From CAZUFB01 sp048173955 (GTDB lineage: Bacteria; Actinomycetota; Coriobacteriia; Coriobacteriales; UMGS124): a DNA stretch of 29,544 nt. Each line of letters begins with the position of its first letter. Within the stretch, counting starts at the first letter, position 1. This document shows, in pieces, positions 22,948-29,544 of this stretch. The stretch spans positions 1-29,544 of the forward strand of contig DBEYOB010000071.1 of assembly GCA_048173955.1 (NCBI GenBank), given 5' to 3'. Both the position numbers and the translations under genes were made by a program. A model generated the notes under the pieces. That model was given only the letters and a program-made list of their open reading frames with translations. It had not been told where the DNA came from and made no database searches.

Positions 22948-23670
22948 ATGGGGGCAGACGGTGTACCGCGGTCTGGCGAAGGCCGCATGGCGCTTGCGGC
23001 GCGCATGGTTGCGCTGCTCGCCACGCTCCAGCTCGGGCGCTGGGCGTTCGAGTCGCTCGCCTTCTGCCTGGTTTCCCATACCCTGCTTGCCAACGAGCTC
23101 GTGCGCATCGCGTCGTACCTGCTGATGACGGCGGCGGTGCTCGCGTTGGCCCGCCGCCGCGGCGTGCATGTCTGCTGGCTGCCGCGCGACGCCGCGGGCA
23201 GGGTGTGCATGGGCCGCGGCGCGTCGTTGGCGCTCGCGGCGTTCGCCCTGCTGTTCGCGGCGACCCCGTTTATAACCGGAGATCCGGCAGACCCTCTCGT
23301 TTGGGCGGAGCTCGCCTGCGCCGCCCTCGCCACCCCGCTGCTCGAGGAGACGCTGTTCCGCGGGTATCTGTGGGCGCGTTTGGAGCTGGTATTCGGCGCG
23401 GTGCCGCGCGGTGCATCCCAACGCGGCGGCTGGACGCTTGTGCTGATCACCGCGCTGCTGTTCGGCCTGTGGCACTTGGGCTACGCGGACGCCGTCGCCT
23501 GGCGCATCGCGCAGCCCGACATGGGCGGCGGGATGGACCTCGCTGCCATCATGGCGGGCAAGGTCCTGTTCGGGACGGCCATCGGCGTCGTGTTCGGCGC
23601 GCTGCGCCTGAGGTGGGGGACCTGCCTGCCATCGGGCATCCTCCACGGCATCTGGAACACGCTGGCGTAG
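22948..23670 (+). CDS. CPBP-family intramembrane metalloprotease
   Basis: 240 residues and about seven hydrophobic segments. The three CPBP/Abi motifs are present: LLEETLFRG with E133-E134 and R138, FGLWHLGY with H176, and GILHGIWN with H233. The glutamates and histidines are the expected catalytic/metal residues. Family members cleave CAAX-type or other membrane proteins, and some provide bacteriocin self-immunity; which applies here is not visible. ATG 22948 is preferred because GGAGGTGAGG ends a few bases upstream; ATG 22933 is an alternative. It lies 192 bp after serS and is convergent with the alarmone synthetase gene. Confidence 0.85.
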   Translation: MGADGVPRSGEGRMALAARMVALLATLQLGRWAFESLAFCLVSHTLLANELVRIASYLLMTAAVLALARRRGVHVCWLPRDAAGRVCMGRGASLALAAFALLFAATPFITGDPADPLVWAELACAALATPLLEETLFRGYLWARLELVFGAVPRGASQRGGWTLVLITALLFGLWHLGYADAVAWRIAQPDMGGGMDLAAIMAGKVLFGTAIGVVFGALRLRWGTCLPSGILHGIWNTLA

Positions 23671-23708
23671 GGCGCCGTTTGCGCATGCGGCGGACGCCGG
23701 GTGCCGGG

Positions 23709-24569
23709 CTAGCTTTTCTGCCCCGCCGGCAGCTCCGCCCGGGGCGCCGTCCCGTCGATGCAGTGCTTTTCGGTCGTCTCACCGGCGCCGGCGAGCGCGG
23801 GCCCGCCGGCGGCATCCTCCGCCCTGCAGACGCTCTCGACCTCGGCGAACAGGGCCTCCTCCTGCTCGGCGCGCAGCGCGTCGATGTCGAGCTGGATCTG
23901 CTGCATCGACTGGTCGATCAGGGCGATCTGGCTCGCGCAGATGACGAGGCGCTTGCGGATGCTCTCGACGTCGGGGCCGTGCGCCTCGAGGACGGCGCGG
24001 TTCTTGTAGCGCAGACGATGCTCGAGGCTCGCCCAGAAGTCCATCGCGATCGTGCGGATCTGCACCTCGACCGGCACCTCGCGGCGCTTGTCGCTCAGGT
24101 ACACCGGCACGCTGACCACCAGATGGAGGCTGCGGTAGCCCGACTCCTTGGGGTGGTTGATGTAGTCCTTGCGCTCGATGAGCTTGACGTCGTCCTGCGC
24201 GAGCAGCGCGTCGGCGACCTCCTCGACGTCGTTGAGGTAGTTGCACACCACGCGCACGCCGGCGATGTCGTAGATGTTGGCGCGGATGCTCTCGACCGTC
24301 ATGGGGAGGCCCTTGCGGCGCAGCTTCTCGATGAGGCTGGTGGGCGTCTTGATGCGCGAGGTGATGCCGTGGATCGGGTTGCGCTGCAGGCGGACCTTCG
24401 AGTCCTCGTCGAGGATCTCGAGCTTGGTGCGTATCTCGCGCACGGCGGCGCGGTACTCCTGCATGAGGCTCATGTGCTGGCGGATGTCGAGCCCGAAGTT
24501 GGGCGTCGTCGACGCGAGTGTGGCGAGCGTGCGCGCCTCGTCGCGGTTGTACGGCAGTTCAGGTTCCAT
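23709..24569 (-). CDS. Small alarmone synthetase (RelA/SpoT-domain GTP pyrophosphokinase)
   Basis: 286 residues, without the hydrolase, TGS or ACT domains of long RSH proteins. The synthetase domain covers about residues 40-200: ANIYDIAGVRVVCNYL (97-112), YINHPKESGYRSLHLVV (136-152) and VEVQIRTIAMDFWASLEH (167-184), the typical RelQ/YjbM-like signature. It should transfer pyrophosphate from ATP to GDP/GTP, making (p)ppGpp. A helical region (200-245) follows, as in RelQ-type enzymes. The last 35 residues are low-complexity. The start 24567-24569 has GGGGAG about 11 bases upstream. The stop lies 38 bp from the stop of the convergent CPBP gene. Confidence 0.93.
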   Translation of the reverse strand: MEPELPYNRDEARTLATLASTTPNFGLDIRQHMSLMQEYRAAVREIRTKLEILDEDSKVRLQRNPIHGITSRIKTPTSLIEKLRRKGLPMTVESIRANIYDIAGVRVVCNYLNDVEEVADALLAQDDVKLIERKDYINHPKESGYRSLHLVVSVPVYLSDKRREVPVEVQIRTIAMDFWASLEHRLRYKNRAVLEAHGPDVESIRKRLVICASQIALIDQSMQQIQLDIDALRAEQEEALFAEVESVCRAEDAAGGPALAGAGETTEKHCIDGTAPRAELPAGQKS

Positions 24570-24752
24570 GGATGCGGGTCTCCCCGTTCGTTGACGGCTG
24601 CGTTTACGGTGTGTTGACGAGGAGGGCGAACCCCTCGGCCCACGTTTCGCTTGTACCCACTCGTGTCGAATGCGAGCGGGCGCGGCGGTGCTTTTATCGT
24701 GGTGTCGGATGCGGTGCCCGCGCGCCGCCGCCGCCTGCCCGTCGGCGCCGGT

Positions 24753-25823
24753 CTAGGCCGTCTCGTTGCGCACGAAGAAGTCGCGTGCGTTGGAGAAGCA
24801 GATCTTGTCGGCGAGCTCGTCGCCGAAGCGCCGGGCCAGCAGGTGGCGGAGCTGGCCGGCGGCGTCGCAGGTTGCGAGCCAGACGGGCACGTCCGACCCG
24901 TCCCAGTCGCTGCCCAGGGCGACGACGTCTTCGCCCCCCAGGTCGAGGAAGTGCTCGATGTGCGCGGCAAGCTCATCGAAGGTCACGTCCGACCCGGCAT
25001 CGGGGCAGCCGCCCGAAACCCCGGCGCCGGCGTCCTCCGCGCAGCAGGGGTTGCCGCCGCACGGCGCGCATCGCACGGGGCGGTCGGTGATGAACTTGGT
25101 GTAGAAGTTGATGCCGACGAGCCCGCCCATGTCGCGGATCGCGCGGAACTGGTTGTCGGTCAGGTTGCGGGGGTTGCCGCACACGGCGCGCGCGTTGGAG
25201 TGGCTGGCGACGAAGGGCCGGCGCACGACGTCCATGAGGTCGGCGAAACCGGCGTCGTTGAGGTGGGAGACGTCGATGACGATGCGCTCGTCCTCGAAGG
25301 CGCGGATCGCCTCGCGGCCGAACGTGGTCAGCCCGTCGGTCGTCAGGAAGCCGCTGCCGATGGCGTTGCGGTCGTTCCACGTGAGCGTCGTCATCTTGAC
25401 GCCGTCCTCCGCGAGCTGGTGGATGGCGTAGACGCTGTGGTTGACCGGCGTGGGGTGCTCGAGCGTGAGCAGCGCCGCGACCCTGCCGCTTGCGAGCACG
25501 GAGTCGATCTCGCGGGCGTCGCGCACGTGGGCGACGCGGTCGGCGTGCAGTTCGACCTGCCGGTAGAAGAAGTCGCGTGCCTGGACGTAGAAGTCGTAGG
25601 CGTCGTGGTGGCGGTACAGGTCGGGCACCCAGACGGCGAAGCACTGGCACCAGGCGAAGTCCTCCATGCGGTCGAGGCTCACCGCGGCGCGGCTGGTCGC
25701 CAGGTCGGTGAAGCCCTCGTCGCCGAGGGAGAGCCCGCGGCCCGCGTACGGCTCGCGGTCGCGCGTCGCGAGCATGTCGAGCGTGTCGCAGTGCAGGTCG
25801 AAGATGTGCGTCGGGTGCGGCAT
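24753..25823 (-). CDS. Membrane dipeptidase (peptidase family M19)
   Basis: 356 residues. Dizinc-site residues expected for the family are visible: H11-x-D13 (DLHCDTLD), E122 (LEHPTPV), H187 (DVSHLN), H208 (ASHSNARAV) and D306 (GSDWDG). The fold is an amidohydrolase-type barrel that cleaves dipeptides, including D-residue ones. No signal peptide is seen, so it is probably cytoplasmic. An unusual Cys-rich insertion (C252, C255, C260, C261, C273) lies between the H208 and D306 segments. The start 25821-25823 has GAGGGGAAG upstream. It lies between the tRNA terminator and the alarmone synthetase gene and may precede the latter on one transcript (183-bp gap). Confidence 0.92.
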   Translation of the reverse strand: MPHPTHIFDLHCDTLDMLATRDREPYAGRGLSLGDEGFTDLATSRAAVSLDRMEDFAWCQCFAVWVPDLYRHHDAYDFYVQARDFFYRQVELHADRVAHVRDAREIDSVLASGRVAALLTLEHPTPVNHSVYAIHQLAEDGVKMTTLTWNDRNAIGSGFLTTDGLTTFGREAIRAFEDERIVIDVSHLNDAGFADLMDVVRRPFVASHSNARAVCGNPRNLTDNQFRAIRDMGGLVGINFYTKFITDRPVRCAPCGGNPCCAEDAGAGVSGGCPDAGSDVTFDELAAHIEHFLDLGGEDVVALGSDWDGSDVPVWLATCDAAGQLRHLLARRFGDELADKICFSNARDFFVRNETA

Positions 25824-25865
25824 GGGCGGCTTCCCCTCTCCGGCGGCGGATGCCCGATAGCAAAA

Positions 25866-25890
25866 AGCCCCGGCCTTGCGGTCCGGGGCT
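25866..25890 (-). terminator. Rho-independent terminator of the tRNA-Arg gene
   Basis: An 8-bp perfect stem CCGGGGCT/AGCCCCGG encloses a 9-base loop. On the minus strand TTTTTG follows. It starts 13 bp after the tRNA 3' end. Confidence 0.85.
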
Positions 25891-25902
25891 TCTGTGTCTC
25901 AG

Positions 25903-25979
25903 TGGTGCGGCGTATAGGATTCGAACCTATGACGTTCTGATTCGTAGTCAGACCCTCTATCCAGCTGAGGTAACGCCGC
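25903..25979 (-). tRNA. trnR: tRNA-Arg (anticodon ACG)
   Basis: On the minus strand the acceptor arms GCGGCGT and ACGCCGC pair perfectly, followed by discriminator A and an encoded CCA. The anticodon stem TCTGA/TCAGA encloses the loop CTACGAA, giving anticodon ACG (A34 probably edited to inosine). The T-loop GGTTCGAATCC is canonical. It decodes CGN arginine codons. Length 77 with CCA. Confidence 0.97.
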
Positions 25980-26065
25980 GATTGAGCTTGGATATAATGG
26001 CACCGCGAACCCCGAGCGTCAAGCGTCGATGCAGCCTTTCCGCCTCGAACACAAAGCCGCCATAT

Positions 26066-26150
26066 TTGTAGGTGCTGGCTTTTTGCGGGCGCCGGCCTTT
26101 TGCAAGCGCCGAGCATTTGAGAGCGCTGGCCTCTTTACGGGCACGGGCCT
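26066..26150. repeat. Five imperfect 17-bp tandem repeats
   Basis: Units start at 26066, 26083, 26100, 26117 and 26134, each exactly 17 bp. The consensus is about TTGnnnGCGCCGGCCTT. The array runs from the intergenic region into the last codons of the LysR gene (stop at 26135). Confidence 0.75.
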
Positions 26151-27175
26151 TTCGCCTCCGGGTCGCCGTGCGGTCGGCTGCCGTCGCCGTCACCGTCCGC
26201 GGCGTCGTCCGCAACGGCATCCGCGACGAGCCTGGCCATCTGCCAGAACCGCTGCGCCGCGTGCGACCGGGAGGGTTTGCGGCCGGTGGATCCCGGGGTC
26301 CGGGACGCCCCCGCCTGCCGGATGACGTAGGTCCCGAAGGCGTCGGCTCCCTCGACGGCGAGGGGCAGCGACGCGATGTCGGGCGGCAGCGGTATGGCCT
26401 CGGGCGGGTAGCCGAAGCGCAGGGCGTGGTACTTGCGCGCAAGATGCCTGATGAGCTCGGGGTCGGTCGCGGTCGCGCGCACGTCGGGGTGCACGCCTGC
26501 CTGCTCGCAGCGCTGCATGACGAAGCGGTGCACGTGGTTGTGCTGGCCGATGGTGACCAAGGCGACCCCGTCGAGGTCGGCCAGGGAGACGGGGCCGCGC
26601 CCCGCCGGACCGCCGCGCGCGGCCAGGGGGTGGTCGGAGGGGACGTAGAGCCAGATGCCCATGGGGCGCACGAAGCAGCGGTCGAACCCCTCGAGCAGCT
26701 CGGGGTGCGAGCCCACGATGCCGATCTCGGCGTTGTCCTCCGCCACCGCGGCGAGCACCGAGTCGGTGCTCATCTCCTCGACGTTGAGGATGACACTGGG
26801 GAACGCCGAGCAGAACCGCTCGATGAACCCCTCGGGAAGGGCCTCCTTCCCGCCGGTGACCAACGCGATGGAGAGCGTCTCGGGCACGGGGCAACCGTCG
26901 GTTGCCGGTGCGCCGCCGGGATGGCGCAGGTTGTTCGCGCACAGCTCGTCGAAGGCTGCCACCACGGGCCGCGCCTCCCGGGCGAACGCAGCGCCGCGCT
27001 CGGTGGGGGAGAGCGAGGGGCCCTTCCGCTCGAACAGCCGCCCACCCGCCTCGCGCTCGAGCGTCCGGAGCGCCTTGGCGGCCGCCTGGCGCGAGACGTG
27101 GAGCGCCTCGGCCGCGCCGGTGAGCGTGCCCTCGTCGGCGATGGCGAGCAGATAGCGCAGGTCGCGTATGTCCAC
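26135..27175 (-). CDS. LysR-family transcriptional regulator
   Basis: 346 residues. The winged HTH is at residues 1-60: VDIRDLRYLLAIADEGTLTG, AAEALHVSRQAAAKALRTLE and LFERKGPSLSPTERG are its successive parts. A co-inducer-binding domain follows (about 95-300), including SIALVTGGKEALPEGFIERF and NAEIGIVGSHPELLEGF. The C-terminus carries an Asp/Gly-rich extension of about 45 residues. The start is taken as GTG 27173-27175 because GGAAGAGG lies just upstream and the HTH begins there. On the minus strand TATACT (27220-27215) is a good -10. It is divergent from the third flavoprotein, its probable target (a common LysR arrangement). Confidence 0.9.
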   Translation of the reverse strand: MDIRDLRYLLAIADEGTLTGAAEALHVSRQAAAKALRTLEREAGGRLFERKGPSLSPTERGAAFAREARPVVAAFDELCANNLRHPGGAPATDGCPVPETLSIALVTGGKEALPEGFIERFCSAFPSVILNVEEMSTDSVLAAVAEDNAEIGIVGSHPELLEGFDRCFVRPMGIWLYVPSDHPLAARGGPAGRGPVSLADLDGVALVTIGQHNHVHRFVMQRCEQAGVHPDVRATATDPELIRHLARKYHALRFGYPPEAIPLPPDIASLPLAVEGADAFGTYVIRQAGASRTPGSTGRKPSRSHAAQRFWQMARLVADAVADDAADGDGDGSRPHGDPEAKGPCP

Positions 27176-27214
27176 TTCGGCCTCTTCCGCGTCGATGCCC
27201 CCCGCAACCCTACC

Positions 27215-27220
27215 AGTATA
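27215..27220 (-). promoter_or_regulatory. -10 element TATACT of the lysR gene
   Basis: GCTATACTGG on the minus strand lies 40 bp before the GTG start. No recognisable -35. Confidence 0.45.
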
Positions 27221-27303
27221 GCGCGCTCGGGGCAGGGGCCGGATGCAACCGCGGGTTGCGGTCGAGGGAACCGCGGGGAGCGTCGGCCGCCGACGGCGGT
27301 CGC

Positions 27304-27341
27304 TACAATGGCTGCCACGGGCGATGCAAAGGGGCATCGCC
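27304..27341 (+). promoter_or_regulatory. -10 TACAAT and 5' leader hairpin of the flavoprotein gene
   Basis: GCTACAATGG (hexamer 27304-27309) is the likely -10. Transcription would start near 27316, directly before a perfect 8-bp hairpin GGCGATGC-AAAGGG-GCATCGCC (27320-27341). A hairpin at the very 5' end could stabilise the mRNA. Confidence 0.45.
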
Positions 27342-27394
27342 AGACCCATGGGGCCGCGGCGCCTCGACGCGCGGTCCGGAAATGGAGACCTACC

Positions 27395-29158
27395 ATGAGC
27401 AACGACATCAGCCGCAGGAACTTCCTCGCAGGCGCGGGCGTGGCCGCCGCCGTCGCGGGTGGCGCCGTGAGCGCCCTGGCCGACGAGGCCGCCTCTACCG
27501 AGACTGAGGCCGCCGAGGCTGCCCCTGCGTCCACCTCCGGCACCATCATCACCCGCGAGACCCTCGAGAACGGCACCTGGTCGTTCATGGTCCCGCCGGA
27601 GCCCGTCGCCGACGACCAGATTGCCGAGACCAAGACCCACGAGATCGTCGTCGTGGGCTCGGGCGCCGCGGGCCTGTGCTGCGCCGTGGCCGCCGCCGAG
27701 CAGGGCGCCGACGTCATCGTGTTCTCCGCCGGCACCAAGCCGATCAGCCGCGGCGGCTCGTTCCAGGCCATCGGCACCAAGTATCAGGCCGAGCACGGCG
27801 TCGAGGACAGCCCCGAGAACCGCCGCGTCCAGACCCAGATCGACCTCGTCGCCGGCTGCCGCATGATGGACTCCCGCAAGTGGATGGCCTGGGAGAACAA
27901 CTCCGCCGAGAGCATGGACTGGATGATCGACAAGATGGCCGCCCGCGGTATCGAGTGCTCCCTCGCCGTGCCCTACGCCGACGTCGACGGCGTGCTCGAC
28001 ACCCCCGCCGGCGAGCACAACTTCTGGACCGAAGAGGCCCCCATGGGCGTCTTCCAGGGCGCGCCGATCGTCGCCAAGGCCTGGGCTGACATCTTCACCG
28101 AGGACTACGGCGGAGAGATCGACTACAGCACCGTCGCCCAGTACCTCGTCCGCGACGACGACAACACCGGCCGCGTGAGCGCCGTCATCGCCCAGGACGC
28201 CGACGGCAACTACATCAAGTACGAGGCCACCAAGGCCGTCGTCCTGGCCACGGGCGACTTCTCCAAGGACTTCGACATGATGGCGCGCTTCGCCCCCTAT
28301 GCGTGGGAGCACTTCAAGGACGTCCTCACCCCCGAGGTCGACTACGACGCCGAGATGATCTACACCGGCCTGATGCCCGGCACCGGCCAGAAGATGGGCC
28401 TGTGGGTCGGCGCCGCCTGGCAGAAGACCTTCCCGAACCCCTGCGCCATCAACGGCGCCATCAGCGGCCCGTCGCACTGCGTCGTCGACTCGTTCTGGGG
28501 TATCAACCTGGCCAAGGACGGCCGCCGCTTCCACAACGAGAACACGAACTTCGCGTTCGGCGCCTACACGCGCATGAACGTCAAGGGCGGCACCGCCTTT
28601 GCGATCTGGGACAGCCAGTACGCCTACACGCAGGAGATCTGGGACACCCTGGGCTCCACGATCGACAACGTGAACGGCGACGGCTTCCTGCCCAAGACCC
28701 CCGAGCAGATGCTCGAGAGCTGGGATAGCTCGGCCGAGTCGGGCAGCTACTTCAAGGCCGACACGATCGAGGAGCTGCTCGATATGCTCGCCGAGCAGGG
28801 CCTCGACAAGGACGCCGCGCTCGAGTCGATTAACAACTACAACGAGTATGCCCACAACGGCCTCGACGAGGAGTTCCACGTGAACCCCGAGCTGTTGCAC
28901 CCGATCGAGACCGGCCCGTTCTACGCCGCCGTCACCACCTCCTCGACGTTCCTGTGCGTCATGGGCGGCCTGCGCTGCGACGAGCACTGCCAGGTGCTCG
29001 ATGCCGCCGACGAGCCCATCGAGGGCCTCTACGAGGTCGGCACGATGATCGGCGACTTCTACGCCGGCGCCTACAACTTCGCGTTCCAGGGCCAGAACCT
29101 GGGCGCCTGCTGCACGACCTTCCCGTATCTGGTCGGTCGCGAGCTCGCCGCGAAGTAG
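27395..29158 (+). CDS. Tat-exported FAD-dependent oxidoreductase (third fumarate reductase-like flavoprotein)
   Basis: 587 residues. The N-terminus has the twin-arginine signal SRRNFLAGAG (residues 6-15), a hydrophobic Ala/Gly/Val run and a likely cleavage near ALADEA. An extra segment (about 35-80, including ENGTWSFMVPPEPV) precedes the FAD motif EIVVVGSGAAGLCCAVAAAEQG. Other family patterns are SRGGSFQAIGTK, VVLATGDFSKD, GTGQKMGLWVGAAW and the C-terminal EGLYEVGTMIGDFYAGAYNFAFQGQNLG. There is no haem motif. It should act outside the membrane as a reductase or dehydrogenase of a small organic molecule; the substrate is not readable. ATG 27395 has GGAGA 7-8 bases upstream. It uses strongly C/G-biased codons like a well-expressed gene of this genome. 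It is divergent from lysR. Confidence 0.9.
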   Translation: MSNDISRRNFLAGAGVAAAVAGGAVSALADEAASTETEAAEAAPASTSGTIITRETLENGTWSFMVPPEPVADDQIAETKTHEIVVVGSGAAGLCCAVAAAEQGADVIVFSAGTKPISRGGSFQAIGTKYQAEHGVEDSPENRRVQTQIDLVAGCRMMDSRKWMAWENNSAESMDWMIDKMAARGIECSLAVPYADVDGVLDTPAGEHNFWTEEAPMGVFQGAPIVAKAWADIFTEDYGGEIDYSTVAQYLVRDDDNTGRVSAVIAQDADGNYIKYEATKAVVLATGDFSKDFDMMARFAPYAWEHFKDVLTPEVDYDAEMIYTGLMPGTGQKMGLWVGAAWQKTFPNPCAINGAISGPSHCVVDSFWGINLAKDGRRFHNENTNFAFGAYTRMNVKGGTAFAIWDSQYAYTQEIWDTLGSTIDNVNGDGFLPKTPEQMLESWDSSAESGSYFKADTIEELLDMLAEQGLDKDAALESINNYNEYAHNGLDEEFHVNPELLHPIETGPFYAAVTTSSTFLCVMGGLRCDEHCQVLDAADEPIEGLYEVGTMIGDFYAGAYNFAFQGQNLGACCTTFPYLVGRELAAK

Positions 29159-29544
29159 TCCGCGCGACGGGGTCCGCGCGGATGGGTTCCGTGCATGTGG
29201 GACCCGCGCGGCTTTCTGGATAGGAGATCGAGGGCGCGTCGCCTGCCGTGGTGCGGGCGGCGCGCCCTTTCTGTGCGCGGCTGTGCGCGGGGCGTGGGAG
29301 GCGCGACGCGCGTGCGGGGCGCGGCTGTGCGGGCAAAGCGCGCGGCTGTGCGCGGGATGCGCGGCTGTGCGGGCTGACAGGTGTCTAATTTCTGAAAGTC
29401 CGGGTGCCTGTGCAGCAAAACGCCTGGTCGCGCGTGTTGTAAGTACAACGCTTTCGGAAAGTTTACAGCTGTCAGCCCACACAGCCGTCCGCTCCGCCCC
29501 TCGCGCCTCGCCGTCCGCTCCGCCCCCGCGCCCCGCCCCTGCAC
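29159..29544. other. Non-coding, repeat-rich interval at the window end
   Basis: GC-rich short repeats built on GCGCGGCTGTGCG recur between about 29274 and 29370. They are followed by the 124-bp inverted-repeat element listed separately. No gene is seen. Confidence 0.6.
29363..29486. repeat. 124-bp element with 36-bp imperfect inverted repeats
   Basis: The left arm (29363-29398) begins GGCTGTGCGGGCTGACAG and ends CTGAAAG. The reverse complement of the right arm (29451-29486) agrees at 30 of 36 positions. The 52-bp centre carries the small hairpin GTTGTA-AG-TACAAC (29436-29449). The element could be a MITE-like repeat or a large structured RNA/terminator. Confidence 0.7.

Noticed and set aside
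1..29544. CRISPR array
   Set aside because: The tandem arrays seen have units of 10, 17 and 19 bp with no separate unique spacers of CRISPR size, and no cas genes are present.

Overview
The window is high-GC, densely coded bacterial DNA that looks like the class Coriobacteriia, probably an Eggerthellaceae-type gut anaerobe. The reasons are three secreted (twin-arginine) FAD flavoproteins of the fumarate-reductase type, three membrane-anchored LuxR regulators, a secreted triheme cytochrome/molybdopterin-domain protein, and the style of the housekeeping genes. I do not name a genus.

Layout. 1-333: 3' end of a LuxR-type regulator. 334-862: non-coding, with a 25-bp inverted-repeat pair. 863-1965 (-): a nuclease-like gene broken by one frameshift. 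2294-7237 (-): a respiratory block of Tat flavoprotein, secreted sulfite-oxidase-like protein and triheme cytochrome fused to the same molybdopterin-type domain. A membrane LuxR gene (7514-9208, +) is divergent from it. 9209-9799: a 19-bp tandem array followed by a second inverted-repeat pair of about 31 bp per arm. 9800-12861 (+): an AT-richer pair of flavoprotein and membrane LuxR, probably acquired. 13116-13322: doubtful small ORFs. 13454-15196 (-): cstA. 15530-16096 (-): Uma2 nuclease. 16348-17988 (-): Tat lipoprotein solute-binding protein, divergent from an excisionase-HTH/PBP-like regulator (18497-19639, +) that is preceded by GTACC motifs at exact 10-bp intervals. 19712-21264 (-): a two-gene membrane operon. 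21454-22755 (+): serS. 22948-23670 (+): CPBP protease. 23709-24569 (-): small alarmone synthetase. 24753-25823 (-): M19 dipeptidase. 25903-25979 (-): tRNA-Arg(ACG). 26135-27175 (-): LysR regulator, divergent from a third Tat flavoprotein (27395-29158, +). The window ends in GC-rich repeats and a 124-bp inverted-repeat element.

How it fits together. The recurring theme is one extracytoplasmic reductase paired with one dedicated regulator (LuxR or LysR), which fits use of alternative organic electron acceptors. None of the flavoproteins carries a CxxCH haem motif, so their electron donor must be a separate protein or the quinol pool. The least explained features are the two inverted-repeat cassettes lying directly downstream of membrane LuxR genes, the helically phased GTACC array, and the triheme/molybdopterin-domain fusion.
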